A DNA stretch of 64,000 nt from positions 229,333 through 293,332 of the forward strand of contig NZ_PVNL01000057.1 in assembly GCF_002994635.1 (NCBI RefSeq). The letters run 5' to 3'. A program made the position numbers and the translations under genes. This document shows, piece by piece, positions 57,901-64,000 of this stretch. The notes below the pieces were generated by a model. It was not told the origin of the DNA and made no database searches. It saw only the letters and a program-made list of their open reading frames with translations. The DNA is from Enhygromyxa salina. Its GTDB lineage: Bacteria > Myxococcota_A > Polyangia > Nannocystales > Nannocystaceae. Positions within the stretch are counted from its first letter, which is position 1. The number at the start of each line of letters is the position of its first letter.

Positions 57901-58855
57901 CTTCGGGCTTGCGCGCCAGCATTCGGCGGCACAGCGCGGCGAGGTCGGGCGGGATCTCGGCGACGAACTCGTCGATCTCCGGCGCCTCGTACTCGCGCTT
58001 GGCGAACAGCAGGTGGGTGAGGTTGCCCTGAAACGGCCGGCGCCCGCTCAGGCACTCGTAGAGCATGACCCCGACCGCGTACCAGTCGGCGGCCGGCCCG
58101 GCGCGCTCGAGCCCGGCCTGCTCGGGGCTCATGTACGCGGGCGTGCCCATGATCTGATCGTCGGGGGTGTCGGGCTGGGCCTCCGAGTGATCCTGGATCA
58201 GCCCGAAGTCGAGCACGACGACCCGGCCCTCGGTCGTGACCAGCACGTTGGAGGGCTTGAGGTCCCGATGAATGCAGCCGTGCTGGTGGAGGTGACGGAC
58301 GCCCGCGACCAGCTGTCTCACCGCCCGGCGCAGCCGCGCGAGGTTGGGCAGCTGGCCCTCCGGCGTTCGCCCGCGCACATAGTCATCGAAGCTGACCCCG
58401 TCGATCAGCTCCATGGTGAAGAAGCTGACCGAGTCCGGCAGCACGACGAGCTCGCCGAGCGCGACGAGGTTCTCGTGCGCGACGCCGGCCAGCGCCCGGA
58501 ACTCTTGCTTGAACCGATACAGCAAGCTCGCGCTGGTCCGCTCGAGGTACTTGAGCGCGACCAACTCGCCGGACCCAGCTCCGCCGACCCGCCGGGCCGC
58601 GAACACCTGCCCCATGCCGCCGGCCCCGAGCTCATGCTCGACCCTGAACTCACCCAGCTGATCGCCCGGGTTCACGGCCGGCCGATCGTTGGGGCCGAGC
58701 GCGGCGATCGTGTCGAGGGCGGTGTCGGTCCGAGGTCCGTGCTCGGTCACCAGGTTCTCACCGCTGCGGGTGACCGACGTCGTGTCCAGCCGCAAGCCCG
58801 AGTCGCTGTGCTCCCTGTGCTCCGGTAGGCCGTCGGCCGTGTCCGGGCCTTGCAT
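54956..58855 (-). CDS. Ser/Thr kinase fused to AAA ATPase and TPR-like region
   Basis: About 1299 residues. A kinase domain (about 70-335) has GAGGMG, Lys near 102, HRDLKPSN, DFG and GTPAYMSPEQA. An AAA_16/NACHT-type ATPase follows: Walker A GPSGYGKS near residue 400 and Walker B LIVFIDDFHW. The remaining 650 residues are helical repeats of TPR type. The layout resembles bacterial PknK-type signalling proteins, in which the kinase phosphorylates regulators and the TPR region binds partners. It is soluble and cytoplasmic. ATG 58855 is used; TTG 58864 would add three residues. Confidence 0.92.
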   Translation of the reverse strand: MQGPDTADGLPEHREHSDSGLRLDTTSVTRSGENLVTEHGPRTDTALDTIAALGPNDRPAVNPGDQLGEFRVEHELGAGGMGQVFAARRVGGAGSGELVALKYLERTSASLLYRFKQEFRALAGVAHENLVALGELVVLPDSVSFFTMELIDGVSFDDYVRGRTPEGQLPNLARLRRAVRQLVAGVRHLHQHGCIHRDLKPSNVLVTTEGRVVVLDFGLIQDHSEAQPDTPDDQIMGTPAYMSPEQAGLERAGPAADWYAVGVMLYECLSGRRPFQGNLTHLLFAKREYEAPEIDEFVAEIPPDLAALCRRMLARKPEDRPSAREILAILDGRTDTGSGLGWGSLESDDDSMVRGRAPFIGRARELATLEAAFERVRVRDQPESASSPGQATVLLRGPSGYGKSALVREFLARVQDREQAVVLKGRCLERESVPYKGLDPVIDALSVHLRQIPRESLIALEPGHPVALARLFPVLDDLWRVDRTRISGLDAHELRQRAFESLRQLFTGVAKRRPLIVFIDDFHWANVDSAQLLNSLLAPPDAPPMLLVVTYRDELDSNEALQVLTGAASIAARDTHELFIGPLAPGETQDLARALMGDDYDPVTAEFVASRAQGNPFFVGQLIQLSHGGSSDFATEELDQIVVRRILKLDPDSRRLLEVVAVAGGPVDRRVAFRASELEDPMALLPGLREAELLIARSGEGGAPGTLETAHARIREVAVGELELDALRGVHQRLAASLEHFACDPEALAEHFDRGGDRARAADYYERAAELAANSLAFQRAVALFRTTLELLADDADPRRVADLRMGLAEQLINVGRGYEAAQLLLSLANDAEHPRDAVHADPARARECRRLAADQLIKTGHVDEGLAQLDVLLRSVALQLPSGPLASVSALLWEQARMRMRGFAFVQRDASEVEPGLLDQIDTCFAVVNGLSTQETLLSALFHFRNLRLALRAGEPYRVARALAYQCVIDVAGADWRRVEQHMGVARELAAEIGDPQLEGFIDLCEASVHWFERRYPISGELHTNVIERLEGVPGAAWDRRTAQIHHMWTLICQGRLREFWTRAKGTTERARERGDMQELVEVSSFMAVALVLAGKPAQARSVLTAALDLWKPGRYLFGDVWAFYAQVRILLHEGQHAQAIELANQTLAQMKRTFLSEHLLARYNVIELLCRCHLIAAIHTDDRGHVRRARRWAAKLRAANNPTLMGHVDVIEAGLASLEGDAAGALAAWASAAEQFQTQGMRGQLAAVRARQAQLLGDQAEGPAHAAHAAGYFELEDIEDPDGFIALVAPARPLARE

Positions 58856-58990
58856 GGCCGACAACCTATCACGTGTTTTGGTGTGCGAGATGCACCCAAA
58901 TCAAGGCCGGTGGCGACGCGTGGGTCGCTCACCTGGACGCCGCTGCGTGAGCCACATCGCCTTGCGCGCCGCCCGTGGTAGCTTCTCCCC

Positions 58991-60091
58991 GTGGCCAGCG
59001 ACGATCGGGAGCCGGGCGAGCAGGGCGAGGATCTCGGGGACCTCGTCGAAGAGCTGTTCAACGACATCGACAAGGTTCGGCGGCTGCTCAAGCGGGCGTT
59101 CCCCGGCACCCAGCCGAGCGAGGACGAAGTTCGGGCCCGACGCGACAAGCTGCGGCGGGCCGACGTCGAGCCCGGCCTCGAGCGGATGCACCAAGACGGG
59201 GAGCCGAACGAGGCCGAGCGCGAGGCCGCCGAGCGACAAGAGAGCGCCCGCGGAGCGCACACGATCTACGCGGTCACCGCTCGCCACAACCGGACCAAGC
59301 CGTTCGAGTCGGACTGGGTCGGGCACACCCAGTCCGTCCGGGTGACCCTGCCGTTGACCCACGAACAGGCCCAGCCGATCTGGACCCACCTCGGGGTCGT
59401 CAAGGCCGAGGACCACCTGATGTTCACGGTCGCCGAGGTCGTCGCTGGTTACGCGGCGATGTTCGGCGCGGAGCCCAAGGTCGCCCGCGTGGATCTGATC
59501 ACCGGGGCGCGTCACTACGATCTGGATCGGTTCGCGCCGCTGTCGGTGTTCCTGGCCTACGAGCACGTCGAGGACAAGCACGCCAGCTTCTATGTGTACG
59601 AGAGCGGCAGCGCCCAGGGTAACCCCGCGGTGCTGTACTGGGCGCCGACCATGGGCGCGAAGATCATCGCCCAAGCTGGGTTTCAGTTCACGCCCTTCTC
59701 CTGCGCCGAAGACTGGTACTCGGGCAAGCTGATCATGAACCGCGCGAAGACGGAGCCGAGCGTGCTCTCGATCTCGATCTCGCAGGTCAAGGACGGCACC
59801 CGCCACTACATCGACCTCACCGCCAGCTACGCGGTCGTCGAGCCTGGCAAGGTCGTGTGGCCGGTCGCCCACCAGATCCAAGCTGCGCTGCGGGTGTTTG
59901 CGATCGCCCAGGCCATGGGCTGCAAGCTCGACGTCTGGGAGTGGGGCCTCGGCCAGATCGGCCGCAGCGCGTTCGACTGGATCGCCGAGCCACCCCAGCG
60001 CGGCACCAGCCAAGGCTACTCCGGCTGCTCCCGAGCTGTTGTCAGCTCGGGCCAGGCTTCTGGCCCGCTTGCGGACGGTGTCGTGGATTGA
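58991..60091 (+). CDS. uncharacterised protein, paralogue 1 of a tandem pair
   Basis: 366 residues from GTG 58991. A charged N-terminus with helical Glu/Arg content precedes a conserved core shared with the next gene: HTQSVRVTLPL, VKAEDHLMFTV, VARVDLITGAR, SGSAQGNPAVLY and FQFTPFSC. No known domain or signal peptide is visible. The last roughly 20 residues (RAVVSSGQASGPLADGVVD) are encoded by a REP-like element, so the natural C-terminus was probably replaced or extended by its insertion. Confidence 0.75.
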   Translation: MASDDREPGEQGEDLGDLVEELFNDIDKVRRLLKRAFPGTQPSEDEVRARRDKLRRADVEPGLERMHQDGEPNEAEREAAERQESARGAHTIYAVTARHNRTKPFESDWVGHTQSVRVTLPLTHEQAQPIWTHLGVVKAEDHLMFTVAEVVAGYAAMFGAEPKVARVDLITGARHYDLDRFAPLSVFLAYEHVEDKHASFYVYESGSAQGNPAVLYWAPTMGAKIIAQAGFQFTPFSCAEDWYSGKLIMNRAKTEPSVLSISISQVKDGTRHYIDLTASYAVVEPGKVVWPVAHQIQAALRVFAIAQAMGCKLDVWEWGLGQIGRSAFDWIAEPPQRGTSQGYSGCSRAVVSSGQASGPLADGVVD

Positions 60092-60094
60092 TTC
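60030..60094 (-). repeat. REP-like hairpin element covering the end of a gene
   Basis: On the minus strand this matches the 73-bp element (CACCGTCCGCAAGCGGGCC and GAGCTGAC). Its hairpin is GGGCCAG/CTGGCCC, against GGGCGAG/CTCGCCC elsewhere: both arms changed together. A second nested stem, CCCGAGCTG-TTGT-CAGCTCGGG, lies at 60030-60051. Confidence 0.8.
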
Positions 60095-60160
60095 GGTTGG
60101 GGACCGCCTGATCATACGTCCCGCGCATACACCTGCAGATCGCGGTGCTACCGTCGCGGC

Positions 60161-61330
60161 ATGGCTGATCTCGATCTGGAAAACCCCGAACATCTGTGTG
60201 AGCTGCTGCGCCGCTGCTTGCCGGGGTTCGACGACGAGACGGCCGCGCGCGTGGGTGGCCACGTCGAGGCGCTCGAGCGCAGTGACAACGACATCTTTGG
60301 CTTGGTCGGCAGCGGTCGTCGGGGCTCGGCCGCGCCGGTCGAACCAACGCCGGCCGCGGACCAAGCCGGAGATCTCCCCCTCGACATGGGCGGAGCGGGC
60401 CAGCTGCTCGAAGACCCGTTGCTCGACTCGGGGGACGGCGGCGTCGAGCTAGCCCGGGTCCCCGTGCTCGCGCGTCGCGGGTGGACGGAGCTCGATCGCG
60501 TCGCGGCCAAGGGGCGCCACGTGGTCTACGCGCTCGAGGCCAAGCACGTGCGCCGCAAGCCTATCCGTGCGGGCTTCACCGCCGACTGCCAGTCGGTGCG
60601 GGTGAGACTGCCGCTGGCCAAGCCTGCCAAGGACGCGTTCATCGGCACCTGGATCGGCACCGTCGAAGCCAAGGATCACCTCGCGTTCTCGGTTGAACAG
60701 GTCGCCGACTACTACGAGCGCGCCTGCGCTGACCGGCCGTCGCTGGCCCGGGTGGACCTGATCACGGGCGCGCGGTTTCGCGGGCGACGGTTCTCGCCGG
60801 TCTCGATCTACCTCGCCTACCGCAGCAACGACGCTGACGCCAAGCCCTGCTTCTACCTGCTCGAGGGCGGCAGCGCGTCTGGAAATCCCGAGGCCATGTA
60901 CGTCAGCCGCTCGATCGAGACCGGGATCAAGTCCAAGGCCAAGTTCGAGTTCACCCCGTTCGCGTGCCGCAACAACTGGTACGACGGCGGCCTCGAGATG
61001 AGCCCGGATCTGCGCGAGCCGGCCTGTGTGCACTTGAAGATCGCCCAGACCCGCGATGGTCGCCGCGAGTACCTTCGGGTGTCGGTGACCTACTCACCAG
61101 TTCGCGAGCTGCGGCGGGTCCTGCATCCGTTCGAGCAGCAGATCGAGGCCGGCCTGCGGGTGCTGGCGATCGCCGACGAGGCCGGCTGCCAGCTGAAGGT
61201 CGGCGCCGGGGGCGTGCTGCAGCACTCGCTCGGGCCCATGGTCAGCTCGATGATCCCGTGGGACGAGCAGCCAAGCGGCAGCCCGACGGCGCTCGAGCGC
61301 GACACCTTCTGCGGCTGCCCCAAGAAGTGA
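60161..61330 (+). CDS. uncharacterised protein, paralogue 2 of a tandem pair
   Basis: 389 residues. The N-terminal 110 residues (helix, then acidic linker) differ from paralogue 1. The core matches it: CQSVRVRLPLA, VEAKDHLAFSV, ARVDLITGARF, GGSASGNPEAMY, FEFTPFACRNNW. The C-terminus (QHSLGPMVSSMIPWDEQPSG) ends normally and carries a final CGCPKK. There is no signal peptide or transmembrane helix. A tandem duplication with divergence explains the pair. Function unknown. Confidence 0.75.
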   Translation: MADLDLENPEHLCELLRRCLPGFDDETAARVGGHVEALERSDNDIFGLVGSGRRGSAAPVEPTPAADQAGDLPLDMGGAGQLLEDPLLDSGDGGVELARVPVLARRGWTELDRVAAKGRHVVYALEAKHVRRKPIRAGFTADCQSVRVRLPLAKPAKDAFIGTWIGTVEAKDHLAFSVEQVADYYERACADRPSLARVDLITGARFRGRRFSPVSIYLAYRSNDADAKPCFYLLEGGSASGNPEAMYVSRSIETGIKSKAKFEFTPFACRNNWYDGGLEMSPDLREPACVHLKIAQTRDGRREYLRVSVTYSPVRELRRVLHPFEQQIEAGLRVLAIADEAGCQLKVGAGGVLQHSLGPMVSSMIPWDEQPSGSPTALERDTFCGCPKK

Positions 61331-61331
61331 G

Positions 61332-61373
61332 CGCCTGCAAGCGGGCGAGGAGCCTCGCCCGAGCGCAAAACAC
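61332..61373 (+). repeat. REP-like element behind a stop codon
   Basis: CAAGCGGGCGAGGAGCCTCG with GCCCGAGC and AAAACAC repeats the third unit of the 27.7-kb array almost exactly. It begins one base after the stop of the gene in front. Confidence 0.85.
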
Positions 61374-61401
61374 AGGGCGGGCCCGAGTGCACGCCGCCTG
61401 T

Positions 61402-61421
61402 GGGGGGTATATACATCCCCC
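61402..61421 (+). promoter_or_regulatory. GC-bounded AT-rich palindrome upstream of a C45-like gene
   Basis: A run of G (61402-61407) and a run of C (61417-61421) enclose the perfect 8-bp palindrome GTATATAC (61407-61414). It lies 3-22 bp before the GTG at 61425 and may be a regulator site or part of the promoter. Confidence 0.35.
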
Positions 61422-61424
61422 GCC

Positions 61425-63203
61425 GTGGCTCGCCCGTTCCAAACCCAGGCCCAAGAGGGCCGCAGCGTGTTCGCGCTGCTGCGCGTGCTCGCGATCGTGG
61501 GTGGCACCTTCGCCGTGCTGCTCGCCCTGATGTACTCGGGCTACGTCGGCTACACCGCGCTCGAGCCTGAAGAGGTCGAGTCCGGGCAGCACGAGCTGGT
61601 CGTCGATGAGTCTGGCCGGCGGGTCGACTACGGGCGCTCGTGGCTGGCCCGCCGCGGCGGCCTGTGGGTGATGCACTTCGAGGGCTCGCCGACCGACATC
61701 GGCGACGCCCACGGGCACCTCGCCGGGCGCCTGTTTCGAAACATCGACACCCGCGTCGACGCGCTGCTCGAGCAGCGCTACCGCGGCTACATCGAGAGCT
61801 GGGCCGAGCTCATGCTCCTGCGCTGGGACTACCGGGGGGCCGACGCGGCGCTCAGCGCCGAGCATGCCGCCCAGGCCGATCGCCAAAACCAGGCTGAGCA
61901 CGCGGATCAGGCCACCCACACCGACTATCGCCGCGAGCTGTCGGCGCTCGCGGCGGCCCTGCCCGATGACGGCGAGGGCGAACTCGAGCCCTACCACCGC
62001 CTGTTTCTGTACCAGTGCCTGTTTGATCTGACCCAGCGTCTGCAGGACGTGGTCATTGAAGGCAGCATGTTCGCGGTCGCGCCACGGGCGACCAGCGGCG
62101 GGGTCGAGGCCGGCAACCTGGTGATCGGTCGGACCCTGAGCATCGATCTCGGCACCGACTTCGAGGCCGATCGGGTCGTCGCGTTCTACTACCCGGACGG
62201 CAAGTACCCGTTCGTGTCGATCGGCTGGGCCGGCCTGATCGGCGTCGTCACCGGGATCAACGCGCGCGGGATCTTCGTGGCCGCCAACCCCGCCCGAACC
62301 GACGACGCCCGCGAAGAGGATCCGATCCCGCTGCCGCTGGTGCTGCGGCGTGTGCTCGAAGAGGCTGACACCCTCGAGCAGGCCGTGCAGATCATCGAGG
62401 CCGCCCAGCTGCGCACGGCCGGGGTCGTGCTGATCGGCGACGGCGTGCAGCGTCAGGCCCTCGTGCTCGAGGCCACCGCGCGCGTCGACGAGGACACCCG
62501 CCACATCCGCGGCGACGACGAGCAGGCCGTGTGGGCCACCGATCACATGATCCGCGAGGTGTTCGAGGCCGACGCGCACAACGAGCGGATCCGTCGGACA
62601 ACCTCGTCAGGCTACCGCTACGATCGCCTCGCCGAGCTGCTCGCCACCCCCGGCAACTTCGCGCCCGAGGACGCCGTGGCGATCCTCCGTGACCGCCGGG
62701 GCCTCGACAACGTCGAGCTCGGGCTCGGCAACCGCAACGCGCTCGAAAACCTCCACACCATGCAGTCGGTCGTGGTCGACGCCACCTCCATGGTTCTGTG
62801 GGTCGCCGAGGGCCCGTCCACGCTCGGCCGCTACCGGGCCTTCGATCTGCGCTACTTGCTGAGCCGACAGGGCTCGCGACCCGCCGCGCTGGCCGACTTC
62901 CCCGCGGATCGCCTGCTCTACTCCGAGGAGTACCGCGACTATCAAGAGGCCCTCGAGGGCCTCGAGTACGCGCGTGAGCTGCTCTCGCTCGACCGCCCCG
63001 ACGAGGCGCTCGCGGCCGCGCGGGTGTCACTGGCGCTGGCCCCCGACATCGGCGAGCTGCACCGGCTGCTCGGAGACATCGAGCGCGAGCTCGATCACGC
63101 CGAGCAGGCGAAGACCCACTACCGTCGCTACCTCGAGCTGATCCCCGGCCGCCAGCGCGACCAAGAGCGGGTCAAGGGCATCATCGAAGAGCTCGGCGGC
63201 TAG
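61425..63203 (+). CDS. C45-family (acyltransferase/hydrolase-like) membrane protein with C-terminal TPR and Ser in place of the usual Cys
   Basis: 592 residues. An N-terminal membrane helix (VLAIVGGTFAVLLALMYSGY) anchors an Ntn-hydrolase-like domain. FEGSPTDIGDAHGHLAG and GNLVIGRTLSIDLG match the acyl-CoA:isopenicillin-N acyltransferase/phospholipase-B-like family. That family self-cleaves at Cys in a GCT/GCS motif; here the aligned position reads EGSMFAV, with Ser. The C-terminal 110 residues are a TPR-like helical hairpin. Start GTG 61425. Its stop overlaps the convergent pdxJ stop by four bases. It is either a Ser-type nucleophile or a non-catalytic form. Confidence 0.75.
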   Translation: MARPFQTQAQEGRSVFALLRVLAIVGGTFAVLLALMYSGYVGYTALEPEEVESGQHELVVDESGRRVDYGRSWLARRGGLWVMHFEGSPTDIGDAHGHLAGRLFRNIDTRVDALLEQRYRGYIESWAELMLLRWDYRGADAALSAEHAAQADRQNQAEHADQATHTDYRRELSALAAALPDDGEGELEPYHRLFLYQCLFDLTQRLQDVVIEGSMFAVAPRATSGGVEAGNLVIGRTLSIDLGTDFEADRVVAFYYPDGKYPFVSIGWAGLIGVVTGINARGIFVAANPARTDDAREEDPIPLPLVLRRVLEEADTLEQAVQIIEAAQLRTAGVVLIGDGVQRQALVLEATARVDEDTRHIRGDDEQAVWATDHMIREVFEADAHNERIRRTTSSGYRYDRLAELLATPGNFAPEDAVAILRDRRGLDNVELGLGNRNALENLHTMQSVVVDATSMVLWVAEGPSTLGRYRAFDLRYLLSRQGSRPAALADFPADRLLYSEEYRDYQEALEGLEYARELLSLDRPDEALAAARVSLALAPDIGELHRLLGDIERELDHAEQAKTHYRRYLELIPGRQRDQERVKGIIEELGG

Positions 63204-63937
63204 GCGCTCAGGAGCTCGAGGTACTCGCGGACGACGACCTCGAGGCCGACGAAGATCGCACGAGACAACAGCGCGTGGCCGATCGAGACCTCGTCGAGGT
63301 GCGGCAGCGTGGCGAACAGGCCGAGGTTGTCGAGGTCGAGGTCGTGGCCTGCGTTGATGCCGAGTCCAAGCGCGTGGGCATGCTCGGCGGCGGCGACGTA
63401 GCGCTCGAAGCTGCGCAGGCCGTCGTCGCGCCCGCGCAGGTATGCCTGGGCGAACGGCTCGGTGTAGAGCTCCACGCGATCGGACCCCAGCTCGGCGGCC
63501 CAGTCGATCGCGGCGCGCTCGGGCTCGACGAACAGGCTCACGCGCACGCCCGCCTGCTTCAGACGCGCGATGCAGGGGCTGAGCAAGTCTCGATCGCGCT
63601 GGGGGATCCAGCCGGCCTCGCTGGTGATCTCGCCGGGCCGGACCGGGACGAGGGTGCACTGTTCAGGGCGCAGCTCGACGACGCGATCGATCAGCTCGGG
63701 CCGCGGATCGCCCTCGATGTTGTACTCGACCCGACCGCGGTGGGGCGCGAGGTACTCGTGAACGTCGACGACGTCTTGCGCGGTGATGTGGCGCTGATCT
63801 TCGCGGGGATGCACGGTGATCCCCGGGACGCCCGCGCGCACGCAGACGTCTACGGCCTCGACCACGCTGGGCACGCTGCCGCCCCGCGAGTTGCGGACGG
63901 TGGCGACCTTGTTGACGTTGACGCTGAGCCTGACCAC
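63200..63937 (-). CDS. pdxJ: pyridoxine 5'-phosphate synthase
   Basis: 245 residues. It joins 1-deoxyxylulose 5-phosphate with 3-amino-2-oxopropyl phosphate to form pyridoxine 5'-phosphate (vitamin B6, DXP-dependent route). N-terminal LSVNVNKVATVRNSRGG, GITVHPREDQRHI, EYNIEG, VRPGEITSEAGW and LGINAGHDL are all present, and the TIM-barrel length fits. The start lies near the right end of the window, where 63938-64000 holds no supported gene. Confidence 0.96.
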   Translation of the reverse strand: MVRLSVNVNKVATVRNSRGGSVPSVVEAVDVCVRAGVPGITVHPREDQRHITAQDVVDVHEYLAPHRGRVEYNIEGDPRPELIDRVVELRPEQCTLVPVRPGEITSEAGWIPQRDRDLLSPCIARLKQAGVRVSLFVEPERAAIDWAAELGSDRVELYTEPFAQAYLRGRDDGLRSFERYVAAAEHAHALGLGINAGHDLDLDNLGLFATLPHLDEVSIGHALLSRAIFVGLEVVVREYLELLSA

Positions 63938-64000
63938 GGCGGTGGTTTACTCGCGATGGGGGTCGAGCCCAAGCGCCCTCCGCTCCCCTCCGCTCCCCTC

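Noticed and set aside
61332..61373. REP-like elements read as intrinsic terminators
   Set aside because: The hairpin is followed by A residues, or preceded by T residues in the other orientation, and not by a T-run in the direction of transcription.
63956..64000. Possible start of a plus-strand gene (MGVEPKRPPLPSAPL) running off the window
   Set aside because: Only 15 codons are visible, the sequence is a short CGCTCCCCTC repeat, and no ribosome binding site is present.

Overview
The window is GC-rich (roughly 65-70% G+C by eye) chromosomal DNA with dense, mostly well-packed genes. The mix points to a predatory or social Myxococcota bacterium, probably Nannocystineae-like. It has four Hanks-type Ser/Thr kinases with membrane, zinc-ribbon or AAA/TPR attachments, an FHA protein, a Tgl/PilF-like TPR lipoprotein next to a RodZ-like protein, several large Cys-rich lipoproteins with Asp/Thr-rich N-termini, and DprE1/DprE2-type genes. 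The taxonomic placement is inference.

Layout. 0.2-9.65 kb: a small membrane protein coupled to a giant DEAD-box helicase, an M14 carboxypeptidase, and two head-to-tail Ser/Thr kinases. 9.8-20.2 kb: histidine ammonia-lyase; a convergent pair of membrane glycosyltransferase and degenerate M1-peptidase/outer-membrane-barrel fusion; an OmpA-family protein; a 0.5 kb non-coding stretch with tandem and inverted repeats; and an FHA protein. 20.3-27.7 kb: a minus-strand run mgtE-recO-lipoprotein-lipoprotein. 27.7-31.25 kb: a three-copy 73-bp repeat, rodZ-like and tgl-like genes, then a DHH phosphoesterase and a cysteine-cluster protein.

31.3-34.9 kb is an accessory patch directly behind an initiator tRNA-fMet gene that has a clear promoter and terminator. 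It has lower GC and holds two diverged copies of an antitoxin-like gene pair, a tiny membrane protein, and a two-gene operon (DUF4365-like nuclease-fold protein plus an uncharacterised partner joined by a TTGA stop/start overlap). This operon is the best candidate here for an undescribed system, possibly defensive.

35-48.1 kb: an AspA/AstE-like deacylase joined to a GCS2-CBS fusion; dtd; a third kinase; a minus-strand group of radical-SAM aminomutase, MscS channel, DprE1-like oxidase and DprE2-like reductase; then FMN reductase, cutA and a membrane metallophosphoesterase. 48.2-52.6 kb: an ECF sigma factor with a multi-pass putative anti-sigma protein, a truncated ATPase remnant, and a zinc-metalloprotease lipoprotein overlapping a Cys-rich lipoprotein. 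52.6-64 kb: an S9A prolyl oligopeptidase lipoprotein, a kinase-AAA-TPR signalling protein, two tandem paralogues of unknown function, a C45-like protein with Ser in place of the usual Cys, and pdxJ.

A dispersed REP-like hairpin element sits close behind coding regions at several loci (27.7, 31.25, 60.04 and 61.33 kb), with compensatory changes in its stem.
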